A DNA stretch of 64,000 bases from Amphiura filiformis (GCF_039555335.1 NC_092628.1:80626315-80690314); one strand, 5' to 3'. Shown: positions 1 through 12,975, numbered from the stretch's first letter. Made by a program: numbers and translations. Notes: generated by a model from the letters alone, not told the origin.

Positions 1-206
1 ACGAAATAATACAGCAAGAATTATTTTGATTACCTCGATATTAAGTTGAAAATGTATATTCATACATACATACAATATTACTTGAACGAAATATTTGATT
101 AAAACTTAAATTCAGGTTGAAAATCAGTCACTGATAATATCTCTTTAATAAACTGTGGTGCTAAAATCTTGAATTTCAGCCAATTTGTCATGTCACATAT
201 AAGTCA

Positions 207-559
207 TTAGGCCAAATTAAAAAAAAAATGCATGTTTAGCGTCCAGGCTTTTGAAAAATAAGAAAGGAGGCCGGGGCTTTTTTTTTGGTGGAAACCCTAT
301 TTGGTTCACTTTTGCATACACAACGATACCTGGAAAAAAAGGAGGAGGAATGTTTTATTTTGTTTTGTTTGTTTTTCTGGTAGGTTTAGGCCCCTATACT
401 GATCACAAAACTTTCCTGAAGTGCTATAGAACTTAATCAAACATCTTCATTAAAAAGTTATAACTGAAATTTTAGAAAATAAAAGAAAATTTAAGAATCT
501 TCAAAAAAGGAAGCAGGAAGGGACGATCAACATGTTTGTTTGTTTTTACTCGGCCTTAA
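207..559. mobile_element. Non-autonomous inverted-repeat element, family M1 copy 1
   Basis: Ends resemble each other in inverted orientation (ttaggccaaat at the left, ggccttaa at the right). Next to them are the inverted words catgtttagcgtcc and gggacgatcaacatg. A second copy at 41747-42127 shares the order of internal words, including tgatcacaaaac, ttcct and aggaagc. No coding capacity is seen, so this looks like a MITE-type element. The short ORF at 251-436 is a by-product of its low-complexity sequence. Confidence 0.6.
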
Positions 560-760
560 GCCATACTGTACGTCCCCAGAAGTACACAAGATATCTAGCC
601 ACATCTATTTTTAACTAACATAATTCACTTTTCGCAAGTACTATCCAACACTGATCTTATAGTTATACCTTGCCAAGATATATTGTAGGGCACTTGGAAT
701 AACGGTTAAAGCAGTATTCAGACTTTTTATTATGCGTACAATATTGTATGCAACATATCT

Positions 761-945
761 CGTTGTTTAATCTATTGCCATTCTATTTCCAGTAATGTTT
801 AAGTTCTAACGAATGTTTGATGGCGTAAAATCGATAATATATTTCTACTAGATATTACATGTAACATATTATCGATTTTTTAGTCATCAAACATTCGTTA
901 GAACTTAAACATTACTGAAATGGAATGGCAATAGATTAAATAACG
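761..945. repeat. Near-perfect palindrome, MITE-like
   Basis: The left arm starts cgttgtttaatctattgcc and the right arm ends ggcaatagattaaataacg. The arms of about 80 bases pair almost throughout, including the shared word gttctaacgaatgtttgatg, around a short centre near 850. Flanking bases at 740 and 970 (tacaatattgta words) may extend the element. A diverged relative lies at 12290-12440. Confidence 0.75.
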
Positions 946-3900
946 TACATTGTACATACAATATTGTACGTACAATACTCAGAGTCTGTGGAGCGCTTAA
1001 CAGTTATCCAATCCAAAATAATCAATGAATTTTGTTATTAGAGAAATTACAATTATGCATTGTCAGTAATAAATTGAATTTATTGATATATTGGTTAATT
1101 TACTGTCACCTTATTATGACCTGTTTTAACAATACCACATTCATCCAAGTAACATTGCCTGATCACCTCAGACACTTAAGGGTGGTCTTATTAACCCTGG
1201 AATTATGGAAACTTGTGGGCCTCAGACCTGCTAAATTGTTGGTCTTAATATAAAAGTATACATTTTTAGAATGGCAAAGACTTGATGAGTTCATCTTTGG
1301 GGTCAAATTTGGACCAAAATGCTCATTTTTGGAGACAATTTTTTGGCTCAATTTTTTTGGTCAACGTAACAAAAATATTGATAAAAATATCTAGGAAACA
1401 TTTTTTAATTTTTTTTTGAATTTTGACCAACTTTGAGAAATTTGCACCAACAGTGGTCAAAAAATGCTCAATATCAAAAAATTCATGAAAAAGCCTGATT
1501 TTCACCCAAATTTAAAATATTTTTGGTGAAGTTGGATGTAGAACAAAGCTACAATTCATTTAAAAATAGAAGTAGAAACTTGTAATAAATGTTGCAGCCA
1601 TCATATATCCACTGCAATATAATGCCAACATGATTTCCTGCCATAGGCTATTTCTTACCCAATTCCAAACCTGGCCCACACTCTGTGTAACTGTGGGTAC
1701 TCAGCATGTCTGAAATTTGGCAAAATATGGGGTGATTTCTACTGAAGAACAGCAATTCCCGAAGCACACATAAAAAGGGTCATTTTTATTGTAAAAAAGG
1801 GTGTTCTTCACTTATAAATTAAATGTGCATGTATTCAATTATTCAACATGCCTTTAATATTGCTAGAAATTCTTATTTTGGGAAACAAAAATGTGCAATC
1901 CTTAGTCACTTTAGGGACTTGTGACTTGTCATATGTTTTTAAAAAAAATATTTTTTGCTTGTTTTTGTTTTTACCCCTATAGGGGAAGACGTTTTGCAGG
2001 CCTATTTGGAAATAAATGATGAATGAATGAATGATGAATGAATATGCGTTAAAATATTAATTGTGTTAAGAAAGGGCATTGTTGAAGGGCAAAAAATTCA
2101 CAAAATCCCTAAAAAAAGGGTGTGTTTCTACTGAAATAAAATGCAAAAGGGGGTGTTTTCAAAGTTCGCTGACAAGCAAAAGTACCCACGGATACATGGA
2201 CTGCAGGAACCAGGATTCCACACATGCACAATTATGTAATACTGTAGGTGAAATAATTCGGTGTTTTAACATTTTTCTTTTGTAAAGTTCCTCTTTCCAA
2301 TAAAATTATTTTGTTTAAAATTAACTTATTTTCTGAAAGCTAAAACCTGTAGATTTGATTTTTTTTACATTTCTACTTAGTACTTACCAAACCATTAATT
2401 TAATACGGCAGCCGTCAAGTTCAACAATTCTTTGTTTGAAATCCAGACCTGATTAAAAAATGACAATAAAAATTCAAAAATTAATAAAATATAATTGAAG
2501 AACAATGAGGGTCAAGGAGGCCATAAGATGTCTAACAATATCCTTCTCTCTCTCTCTCTCTCTCAACCGATATTAATCTTCTCTCAACTAAAGAGGAAGT
2601 ATACACCACCTGTCCTGGGCCTGTGATGCAGTCACCAAAAAATTCTTCCACAACTTTCCTGTGCCCCAACTTTATCACCGGTCAACAGTTGAACTTGCCA
2701 GACCATTCAGCTATATACATTTTGTAAATGATGCATCTTGGATGATATAGAGTTCGAGACATGATACCGTAGCCACCCAGGGGCGGCACTTGTATTTTGA
2801 GTTGTATATCACTCGTGTACAAGAACTTTCAAAAAGTACATGTACCCTGCAAATTAGTCGCAATGAACGCACCTAAAACCGGTGGTAGCGATCAGACAAC
2901 AGGCCTGAAGAAATACCAATGAAAAAGCACACATTTTGAGGAATTTTTGAGTACAATTTTACCCAGAATTTAACCTTCTTTTTAACGGAGTTTTGTCGGC
3001 ATCTAATGATCTTGGTACCGAAACATCTGTGCAATTAAGGTACTTTTTGCTGTTTTTGATGCCCTAAACGAGATAGTCACGTATATCGCACCCAGCAGTG
3101 AAAAAAACACATTTGACTTGTTTTTTGCATGCAGGTGATATACAACCCCAACAGGTCCATTTCACTAAACTTTATGAAGCTTTGTAAGTCTCGATATCAT
3201 TTGTAACTTACGACGAGTTGTAAGTTTCATTTCACTAAACTCACTGGTACTCTTCGTAAGTAATAGGAATTTACTACTGGAACCCTTTGTAAAGTTACGT
3301 CTAGTATTGGGTATTCCTAACTTTACGAGTTTACTTATGTATATAGACCAGATGAATACTCAAATATTTAATGTCCTATATCCCACTGTATGTACAGGGT
3401 TCATGGCAAACTTATGATCATGATTACTTTATAGGCATGATGCCTATAATCCATATCAATGTTTGAAGTACCATACCCAGTATTCTCAGAATTTGCTCAG
3501 TCAGAACTGCTGAATCATTGAATCATGATCAAATAAGTTCCATCCAAAAGGTGCATCATGATGCAGTCATGTCTACAGTAGAATTCATCTCGACCTTTGC
3601 ATGACTTAACCCCATTAAAAGCTATTAAACCAAGATAACACTCATTGAAACAGCTCAACTGATTAAATCGGATCTTCTCTGGCTGTGCACATGTGACTGC
3701 TTTCATGTGCGATATCGCAATAAAGTTTGCGTATTATAGCTTCAGTTGGGTAACCGATTATAAAGGAAACGAAAGGAAACAATGGTATGTGTACTTTTGT
3801 TCACGAAATGAGACAAAGACCTGCTTTTTGTTAACCAGCATTCTTCAAAATGAGCAACATAATGATTGTTGACTTAACACGGTTTGGAAATAATTTCTTC

Positions 3901-4572
3901 ATATTTTTGGTGTTATCTGTCGTTTACATATCCTTCCTAAAACACAAAAGTGCGACCCTCTCCAAACATCTAAATTAGCTAAAAATTTAGGACATGTTAC
4001 AAAACTTTATTTTCTAGAACCTATTTAGAATAATTTAAATGTAGCTTTTACCGTTTTTTTGTGGCATCCTTCAGAAGTGAGCGGTCCGATACCAATATTT
4101 TCGGTCAAATCTCCATTCAATTAACACGGGGAGTTGGCTAGCTATGCCTTGCCCTCACTCATATTTTACAAAAGTGCGACCATTTCTGAACATCTAACCT
4201 AGCTGTAATTTTAGGTCATGTTAAAAAAATATATCTGCTAGAAGTTTTGGAGAATAAATAAAATATTGGCTGGTTATTTTTCACACAGCGATGTTAACTA
4301 GGCAAGTGTCCATTCTCCCAACATACATCATTTGTACAGGTCACGCGTCAATGGTGAGAGCACTGTGTATTGTGTATAGGAAAACGGACAGTAACTGCAG
4401 TATGTGTATGTCTGCCAGTGGGGTGGCAAGGGAAACAAGGGGGTAGCTGCCCCTGTGGAACATATTTCCCCCTCCTCCACCCTGTGAGATGCTGACTGAT
4501 GGATTAACACAATTTGTTGGGCCTTTTTCACTATTCACTGGACTCAAACCATGGGGGGGGGGCAATAATCAT
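946..4572. other. No gene recognised; simple repeats
   Basis: No exon with homology and splice sites was found on either strand. Contents seen: a (TGAA)n-like tract at about 2016-2043 directly after gttttgcaggcctatttgg, which looks like the 3' tail of a decayed retroposon, and a (TC)n tract at about 2542-2564. All ORFs here are short and lack family features. If the Rab gene continues downstream on the minus strand, this stretch would be its intron. Confidence 0.5.
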
Positions 4573-4573
4573 G

Positions 4574-4748
4574 TGTTCCCCTGAGGTGGTGAATTCTCAA
4601 AGTGCAAAGTGGTCTGCCAAAAATTAGTTGCCCCTTTGGCTATGCTAATAAATCTTTGTCCCCCTTTTGATGTGCCAAAACAACTTTGCACCCCCCTTTT
4701 GATGTGCCAAAATCTTGGCAAAATTCACCACCCGAGGGGTAGGGGAAC
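4574..4748. repeat. Short inverted-repeat element
   Basis: The left end gttcccctgaggtggtgaat pairs imperfectly with the right end attcaccacccgaggggtag followed by gggaac. The body is G/C-homopolymer rich and has repeated 'cccctttt gatgtgccaaaa' phrases. It is probably a small non-autonomous element. The overlapping ORFs at 4328-4565 are not credible proteins. Confidence 0.45.
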
Positions 4749-4761
4749 AGGAAGAATCCTG

Positions 4762-6085
4762 AACGCGGGGTAATCCCGAAAGGTGCTGTTGTAGCTAACC
4801 TGAGAACGGTGACGGTATCATATTACTCTGCAGTAAAACCTAATACAAAGATACATTCATAGAATGCATATTTGGGTCAAGAGGTTGGGGGTTCTTCTCA
4901 CAAAATATTAAAAACGAAATTAGTCACTTTTGACTTTTTATTGTCACATCTGTTTTCGGATGCGTAGGAAATATTGTAGTGGTGAAGAGGGGTAGATTGT
5001 ACAATTAATAAGACATGAGGACGATTGTTTTAAAAAGATACGACCTGACCATAATGTGTTGACATCATTAGCTTATCAGTACAAGTAAAAAAAGTAATGA
5101 TTGGTGGGGTAATCTTGAATGGCTTTAATACCGTGTGCGGGGTAATCACGAACGGTCGTCATGAGTGTGATTTATCTGGATTGACCTATTACAGTGCTAT
5201 GTATCATGCAGTGGCAGCGCCAGAAATGTTTTTTTTGGGGGGCATTGAGGGAGCAAAGTGACTTTCAAGGGGGGGGGGGGGCAAAATCAACAAAATGTGC
5301 GCAAAATTACTGCAAAAAGTGGAAATTTTCGTCATTTTGGGTTTTTTACTGGTGGGGGCAAGAGTTCTGACTGGGGGGAGTTCCCCCTACCCGTGGCGCC
5401 ACCACTGGTATCATGAGCTGGATGTGAACTAATCTTTCACCGAGGTTCTAGAAATAAATTAAAAGTTAAAATCAAAACTTCAATTCTTTGTGTGTATAGA
5501 TGACTAGGGGGAAGCTTACTTATTTGTGTCTTCTAGTTATCCATCATATACCCTAGGCCCTGATAACTAAATTCAACACTATTCAATATCCAAAGCAATA
5601 TCCTCACTACAACGGCCCCCAAAACAGAACTCCCACCCCACATAATCGCAAATTGACACGAAAGCTTCATTCCATGAAGCATTTCTCTCGTATTTGATCA
5701 TATTCTACTCTTCCCTAAAAAATCATTATAATACCAAATCTAATCACCATGGAATTCACCATATCCCGTCCAGCTCACATTGGGCGCCACATTCCTTTTT
5801 TAAAGGAATTTTATTAACACCTCAAATTGATTCTTCAATGAGCTTTCCCAGTACCGATCGGGATTACCCACAGATTGTGGGGTAATCCCGAACAACACCA
5901 TTTTCTTTGTTTCATCATATCTTTTAACTAATTAAGGTTGAGTTAATGAGAACATGCTTATAATCAAATTATTGCCCACTCTTAATATTGGTATGATTTG
6001 TTTTATCTTACGTTGTTTTAATGTGTATTAATTACTAATAGGCTTAAATGAAAAGGTGTCCGGGATTACCGCACTCTCCCTATAC
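4762..6085. repeat. Cluster of ggggtaatcccgaa motifs
   Basis: Variants of ggggtaatcccgaa occur near 4768, 5107, 5139 and 5880 on the plus strand. Inverted forms (cgggattacc) occur near 5858 and 6061. The pair at about 5858-5890 forms a hairpin with an 11-bp perfect stem. The first and last copies are in opposite orientation, so the 1.3-kb stretch may be one decayed inverted-repeat element. A separate G-rich repeat (5210-5415) is nested inside. Confidence 0.4.
5210..5415 (+). repeat. Dispersed G-rich repeat, copy 1
   Basis: Runs from cagtggcagcgccagaaatg to gtggcgccaccactgg with a long poly-G tract at 5269-5281. The same order of words (gggggcattg, agggcaaagtga, gcaaaatcaac, gcaaaattgctgcaaaaa) occurs inverted at 59555-59722. 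Both ends carry cagtggc/gccactg words, as expected of a MITE-like family. Confidence 0.6.
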
Positions 6086-7369
6086 ATATTATTGCACCAC
6101 AATAACACCAAACCCAAATTTGTTTTTGTCAATTTCTTATTGATAGCAAGAAACTGCTGTCCTTGGTAGAAGGACAGTATACTGATTATTATAAATTAGT
6201 TCTGATACAACTTTTTTTAATGAAGTTCAAGGGAAGTGGAGAGCAATCAATTGTTAATTATTGTTTTGAAATGCATTAAAGCTTAAAGGTCAAGCGTCTT
6301 CATACATTACATGTATGTCATGTCATCTAACCTTACACCCATATTTAAGATGGATTTCAAGGTCTCAAGTACCTTTTAAGAATCACAATTCTTGGAAAGA
6401 AATTGTAAGGCTATCTGCCATTTTGATGATTTTGGTAGAACTAACAGTACTGAAGCGTGAAATGACCCCAGATGATAGCATATTGTGTGCATGTGCCAAA
6501 TATCAATTAATTACGATCTGGTCCTTCACACTTTTTGTATCTGTAGGCAGACATGCACAAAGTTTTCAGGAGAAAAATAATTTAAAATAAGCAATTTCAC
6601 AATTTTTTGGCCCTCAACAATGTCACTTTTCGCTAAATTGCAAATGATATTTCTAATGTTATACCTCTTTCTAACTGAAATATCGACAGCCTGCTGTGCT
6701 AATTGCCTAAGTCATTTTTTTGTAATTTTGAGAACAAAGAACAAAATGTGGTTCAAGCATGCATCATTTACATAATCACCCTAATTATTTAGGATTATTC
6801 CCTTTTCATTTGTATCATTATCATTTGTTCTTGTGCAAAGATTGGTGAATAAATATGTGTAAATGCATGCTTGAACCATATTTTGTACCATACTTCCTTC
6901 TCAAAATTACACAAAATGACTTGGGAAAAAGCGTAGCAGGCTGACGATATGTAGGTTACGTACAATGTAAACACACAGGCATTTTTATGCATGGAATTTG
7001 TAAATTAGGGGTTCATTCATTTATTTTCATGACTTTTTAAACTATTGCAGATCATACTCGCTATCTTACAGCATGCATGAGCGTGATTTTTACTACATCA
7101 ATAAAACAAAAAATAACAAGTACCGTAACATTATTAAAAAGGGTGACTGGTGTTTCAAATATGCCTGGCTCTCAACCAATCAAAAATGTGGAAATCACAT
7201 AAATAAGTCTGAATGAATTTAACACAAAAAATTTTGCAATAATTTTTTTCAATTTTGAGAACAGGTGGTTTGAAAAGTGACCCATTTTTGGTTTCACAAA
7301 TCATATGTCATCAGCTGTAAACATCCCTTGAATGTATTTCGTGAAATATCAGATGAGCATACCTACTAC
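6086..7369. other. No feature recognised
   Basis: AT-rich unassigned sequence. Reading frames are short, without splice-flanked homology, tRNA-like boxes or clear tandem structure. Two phrases, gtggttcaagcatgca near 6750 and tgcatgcttgaaccatat near 6865, are inverted to each other, and the words around them also match. This suggests a small hairpin element of about 200 bases that I could not delimit. Confidence 0.35.
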
Positions 7370-7377
7370 CCATGATT

Positions 7378-7913
7378 CCCGGTACCCCAGGTCAACATAA
7401 AAAGTGGTAACCATGTGTGTTCTAAATTTCGCAGAAAAGGGGTATTTTGTTGACTGAAATCGCGGACCGCGAAATCACGAAAAAAGGGGGTATTCTGAGC
7501 ATTGTCTCCGCTGAAATTTAAAAAAAAGGGTATTTCACAGGTGTCAAACTAACAAAGCTGCCGAATTTGGAACCTATCATGCAATCCGTGAGTTTTTTTT
7601 GAAAATTTCAAGCTCAGTTTTAAAGAAACACTCCACCCACGACACTCGATCAGTCGGGCGATCAGTCATACTCGGTAATGTTCATACTTGCACATTTTGT
7701 ACTTAATATATTAAAATATTTGGAGTCATTGAAAAGGGGTGTCTGGAAATCTTCTCATTGAAAACCTTGAAAAAGGGGTATTTTTTACCCTGATTTTGTC
7801 AGTGATTTGGCAAAAAAGGGGGTAAAATCAATGAAAAATCAGTGAAAAGGGGGGTTTTGAAAAAGGAAGAACACACATGGTTACCACTTTTTATGTTGAC
7901 CTGGGGTACCGGG
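7378..7913. mobile_element. hAT-like MITE with 8-bp target duplication
   Basis: Terminal inverted repeats of about 45 bp are essentially perfect. The left end reads cccggtaccccaggtcaaca and the right end is its reverse complement, finishing gttgacctggggtaccggg. The element is flanked by the direct repeat ccatgatt (7370-7377 and 7914-7921). An 8-bp duplication is typical of hAT-superfamily insertions. The 536-bp body encodes nothing and contains 'aaaaggggtatt' phrases. The preserved ends and target duplication suggest a fairly recent insertion. Confidence 0.88.
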
Positions 7914-8143
7914 CCATGATTATATGGAGTGCAGGTCGGGCTGCACAATGATCTTGCATTACATGTATCTAGCTTTCATGCTTCCAAAAGTGCATTCAAA
8001 CAAATCAATAACCCTTAAAGTCCCTGTACTTAACCCACAAAATTCTATGGAGGGCACTGTCAACCTAAACATATCAAATACTGTATAAATTTTAAGTACC
8101 ATAATACTCCTTGTTTCAGAAAAATACAGCACTAATTTTGTTT

Positions 8144-8418
8144 AATTAAAAAAATAATATTTTCTTGTTTTGCCAAATAAAACATCTAAAATCCTAAACC
8201 TTTAGTTCTGGCAATGAAAGTACAATTTTAGTGTTTGGTTATTTTTTGGAAATAATCAAGCCCAAATGTACAAAGATTAAAATTAAAAAAATAATATTTT
8301 CTTGTTTTGCCAAATATTAACATCTAAAATCCTAAACCTTTAGTTCTGGCAATGAAAGTAAAATTTTAGTGTTTGGTTATTTTTTGGAAATAATCAAGCC
8401 CAAATGTACAAAGATTAA
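8144..8418. repeat. Tandem duplication of a 137-bp unit
   Basis: Two adjacent copies, 8144-8280 and 8281-8418, each run from aattaaaaaaataatatttt to caaagattaa. They differ at only a few positions (for example aaataaaacatc versus aaatattaacatc). The low divergence implies a recent duplication. No coding content. Confidence 0.92.
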
Positions 8419-9145
8419 TTACAAGTGTACGCCTTAGATATAGTTTTTGGAAAACACATTTTCTAATCTTTTTCATACCTAATTATCAAAAATAACATAA
8501 AATATTAAAGTTATGAGCTAATTCTTAGCCTTATACTTAAATATACTCAAGTCAAGATTCTGAATGTTTTGACTTGTGCCAAGTCTTAGAATTTTGTGAC
8601 TACAATTACAAGAAAAACATGCAAAATAACCAATTTTCCCTCAAATTGCAAAATATTTAAATCTGACTTTTATTCCCTTGAACTAGAGGATTAGGATAGA
8701 TATTCATTTGGCAAAACAATCTAATATTTTTATAATTTTCTGGAATGAATTACATTTATTCTTCCAACAATTTCTAACATTATGATATTTTGATGAATCC
8801 AATTGTGTGAAAATATTTGATTCAAAACACAATGATAAAATTGGATGCTTTATGCCCAATATTTATTGCTCTCGCTAGTGAGTTTTAAAATATTGGACTT
8901 GTCTACGTCTCGTCCTCATAGCTCGTCCAATAAATATGGGCTCAATCAATTCAATTTTATATCAATATTCTTGTTTTAAAGAACTACTACTACTACCAGT
9001 CATACTAGCCGGACTGTATACCTAGATAAGATGTTAGTTGTTACATAGCCGATGTGTGCTACATATTTTTGGAATAAAATTAAACTGACACCCATGACAT
9101 GCATGTTAAGTACAAATCTGGAAAACACTGGAAAAAAAAGCTTAC

Positions 9146-9522
9146 CAACTGTAGTGGTTGCATGTCCTTCATCAAAAAATGCATCTTCACAGAAACGCCA
9201 TATCAAGCATGTTTTCCCCACACTGCTATCTCCAAGAACAAGTATCTTAAAAGTCAAATCAATTTCTTGATCTTGGGATTCTTCAAAGTATCTTTTGGGG
9301 AAGGGTAGGGCGGAACTTCTACATCTTTCTTCTCATCACAAGCAGTACCTCTAGTCCGAGTCCTAGCCGTGCGGTGACCTGTTTTGTGTGGGGTCATCTC
9401 GGGAGGCTAAACTCAAATTCTCGCTTATCATCATGATCCGAGCTGCCAATTCCTGAAGAATAACATGCAGTGCCGGGTCCAGGATCACTCCATGTACCGC
9501 TGTAATTGCCTAAATCAACCAT
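9146..9522 (-). CDS. Rab-family small GTPase, 5' exon with disrupted N-terminus
   Basis: The Rab frame reads FKILVLGDSSVGKT, the G1/P-loop (GxxxxGKS/T) of a Rab GTPase. CL, RF and the switch-I approach TTTVG follow. The exon ends at 9146 in phase 1 before a GTAAGC donor, just after the TTTVG block. Rab proteins cycle between GTP and GDP forms and direct vesicle traffic. The RFC...ATTVG wording recalls Rab33 or Rab30, but the subfamily cannot be fixed from one exon. The Rab frame is open only to 9332, where TGATGA precedes it, and has no ATG. Another frame (ATG at 9397) reads DEKKDVEVPPYPSPK and would join the Rab frame through the CCCCAAAA run near 9295-9300. A third frame starts at ATG 9522 (MVDLGNYSG) and stops near 9396. 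Two single-base deletions, assembly errors, a decaying gene or an unseen acceptor could explain this. No later exons (WDTAGQE, NKxD) were found between 1 and 9145. Confidence 0.72.
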
Positions 9523-12289
9523 CTTTTGTAGCTAAAAATATCCTGGCAATAAGATGATCATTATATCAATAGCTTCTCATCGTTTATTAAAGCATACTCG
9601 GTGAATAACATCATTTTTACAAGCTTTTTCTGTATGCTGTCTTCAGAAGATAACACATCACAACCGTGAACCGTACGTCAAATCGATCATCTACCGACTC
9701 ACCAACAGCACGTCATCAGCTGTTTACAGTATTGCCAGTCTATTTCCACAGTGCACTCTGATTGAGCTGATAAAAATCCTCCAATGTTAGGCAGATGACT
9801 CAATAGTTAAAAAAATCTAAATAAAATGAAGTGTAAAGTGAACAGTTGTTAAAATACAAAATTGCTGAGAAAAACAACATTTTAATAAAATGGACAATTA
9901 ATCAAGCAGCTTAAAATATTTTTATTTCTGTTTTCTGTTTTCCTTTATTTGATAAGGAAAGTATCCACGATGTGGTCACAAAAAACAAGTTGGTTTGTAT
10001 GAAACATATTCTTAATGTATGACATGATCTATGAGACATGCTGCTGAGTGCTTGTGTTTTGTATGTCAAGGACATAATGTCGTTGTCCATCATTTTCGTC
10101 TCATGTTCCCTTTAATTTTATGTAATTTGTTGACCAAGAGATTATTATGTCATGTATGTACAGATATTAATGACTGATTTCATGACCTTTTTTGTATAAA
10201 ATAAAAACTATATCTCTTTTCTCTTAAAACACTCTTAGCCTCTTCAGCTCTATGAATGATGAAATAAATATGACTCAGAAGACTGTAATTAATAATTGAA
10301 TTATTTATCAGCATTTTTTCTGTTTATTATAAGTGATCTATCACATGTTTGGTAAAGAGTTATCTTAGTATAATCTTACATGTTATATTACTTAGGGTTT
10401 TTTTCTAGCATAAATGTTTTTAATCAACTTATCCCACATTTTGAATCATCTTACCCTGCATACAACTTACAAGTGCAACATTTTGCTTCATAATAGTAAA
10501 TAATTAATATCTCATTAAACGTTTCAAGTAATTGGTGTGATTATCAGTGTCTGCTCGCTTCATGATGAAAAGTGCACATTTTAACATAGACCTATGGTTT
10601 TAATCAAGCCTCTCTTTAGTTGGAGCCCCTTAATTATACCAGTCTACAGTAACATAGATGTTCTGAGCTGGGATTTTCTGGGGGGTGCAAGCCCAGATGC
10701 TTTGTTGAGGGGCAGGGGCCCAGCTTACTCCTCAAAACTAAGAAGCAAAAAAAAATCATACCCATTTACGCTAAAGTAAATACTACCCTATAACTCATGA
10801 AGAAGGGGCGGGGGCCCAAATGGCAACTCCCCTGCAGCTACGCCACTGGAGATGAACAAAACCCACAACTTATAGGCCCATTATTATTAAAGCTTATTAA
10901 ATCATTTTACAAATTGTTGCTTTATAAAGAGTTAAAACTTTCAGGTATTGTGGACAAGGGAAAAGTGGATCTTTAAGAACCATGAAACAAGATTTAACAT
11001 ATGCAAGGAGGGGTGGGTCCAATTGCCAAATTTTTGTTGAGGGGTGGTGGTCACCCCCTGCCCCAGCTGGTTCACTGACACACTCCCTGGGGCACATGCA
11101 TTATTGTATTTGTTTCATTAAAAATCTTAGTTCATCAAAGTATATTCTTAAACACTTGAGAAAGTTCCTGCAATCTTATTGCATCTTAGCCGTGTGATAT
11201 GACACAACAATATAACACAGCTCAGCGTGCGCATGTCGACGTGATACTCGTACGCACATGTTTGAACCAAGCGGAGGTGCATAACAACAACAGGATTGAT
11301 TGATTTTAAGCCCTAGGTAATTACTTGTAAAATGTAGGTTTCAATTTGATTAATATTTGGTATACTTATGATTAATATTTTCATTTGAATTGAATTGTTT
11401 AAGAATGAGAATAAAGGGATGGTGGTGCACAAAGTGGGTAAATTCTTTTGAATTTGCTGGGTTTTACCCAGATTGATGACTACTTTTTGTGTATGCCATA
11501 CTTCGAAAAGGCTAATGGAATAATTATTAAAATGATCTAAGGCTTTGCACGAAGTGCTTTACAGTGTCCTCCCTTGCTCCATGCCCATAGTACCCTTATT
11601 CCTAGCTTATATATTTTGTAACAAAAATGATGAGCACTCTCATAATTTCAAATCTATGGGCCAAAAATTCCCTTGGGCTCAAAATGTCCCAAAGTTTTCA
11701 AGCTCAGATTATGGTATTTTTGTTACTAGCAGATAGAATTGGTAATGGTAAAAACACAATAGACAAGAGACTGCAAATTGAAAAGACAGCAAAGCATGTT
11801 TTTCTTTCTTATTATGTTTAATTGATACTTTGTTTTGTCCTTCTTTGGTATGTACTTTGAGTACCTACCAATCATTTTGATACAGCCTGTAAATACAGAA
11901 ATGACTTCAAATACAAGAAAACTGTAAGACATTTAAATTGGCTCTGCCACCATTTCTTCATATTTAAAAATAAATTAGTCTAAAAACATCTATAGTTATG
12001 ATTATATCAAAACAATTATTGCATAAATAATCACATTTTTCATAAATCACACACACAATTTCAAATGGTCTTAGGCTATGTTACCAACATAATAAAAGAA
12101 ATATTTCATTTACATAATTTTAACATTAAAAAGTGAGCTGTTGTGAACTGGTTATCCACAAAAATAGCCTGTTAAGTAAAATTTCAAAGTTTTACATAAT
12201 TTATCACAATACATTTATTCAAACTTGTAGGGCCCATACAGACTTCAGATATTTATATTCCATGTAGAAAATTTGTTCAACTCAAGAAG
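9523..12289. other. Intergenic between Rab 5' exon and AGMO 3' end
   Basis: No gene recognised. The part up to about 9800 would hold the Rab promoter. A G-rich stretch at 10670-10855 ends in tacgccactgg, a phrase typical of the G-rich dispersed repeats seen elsewhere in this window. The remainder is AT-rich with short, unsupported frames. Confidence 0.4.
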
Positions 12290-12440
12290 TATTCGCTACT
12301 CAATCCATTTCAAGTCAACTTCTAAAATCAATTATATGTAATGTCAAATGTTTGGCGGAAATATATCATCGCTTCTACGTCATAAAAAATATTTGTTAGA
12401 AGTTAAGCATTACTGGTAATAGAATGAGAATAAATTAACA
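12290..12440. repeat. Diverged relative of the 761-945 palindrome
   Basis: Shares the order of words cgtcat..aaa..attcgttagaa-ttaa-cattactg-aatggaat with the right arm at 860-945, and an opposite-strand partial match to its left. The similarity is by eye and imperfect. Confidence 0.4.
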
Positions 12441-12975
12441 AAGACATGTTGCATCAAATATTCTACATCAACTACAAAGTATGCAGCGGGGATAACAATC
12501 TCTTCCAATTTACAGCATTTCCTTCAGAAATTAAATCTTGTAACACATACTGTTTTCATAAAATCGTATTGTTTTTTGTTAGCTATATCATTATCAACAA
12601 TATTTACAATAGTTTCATGAAAGAGGAAAAAATTGCATTGTTTTTTATTAGTAGTACCATTGTCAATAATATTTACAATAGTTTCATGAAAAAGGAAAAA
12701 TTACATTGTTTTTATTGGTTATACCATTATCAACAATAAATATAATTGCATTGAATATTTTCAGCTGTCTGGATGAACAAACATTTTTGATTTGCTTTAT
12801 CATATATACAAAATCTATGTTATATAAAATTAAATTTTTATTTACATGATGCAATAATAATACGTGATACATTTTTACTCTGTGAAGTACTGAGCTCCAA
12901 ACCCTACTGGGCTTTTTCAAACACTGCTCCACATCTTTGGAATTCACTACCTTTTTATATCAAAATTCTCTCATC

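Noticed and set aside
4328..4565. Two overlapping minus-strand ORFs near a poly-G tract
   Set aside because: Proline/glycine-rich translation of a G/C-homopolymer repeat without other support.
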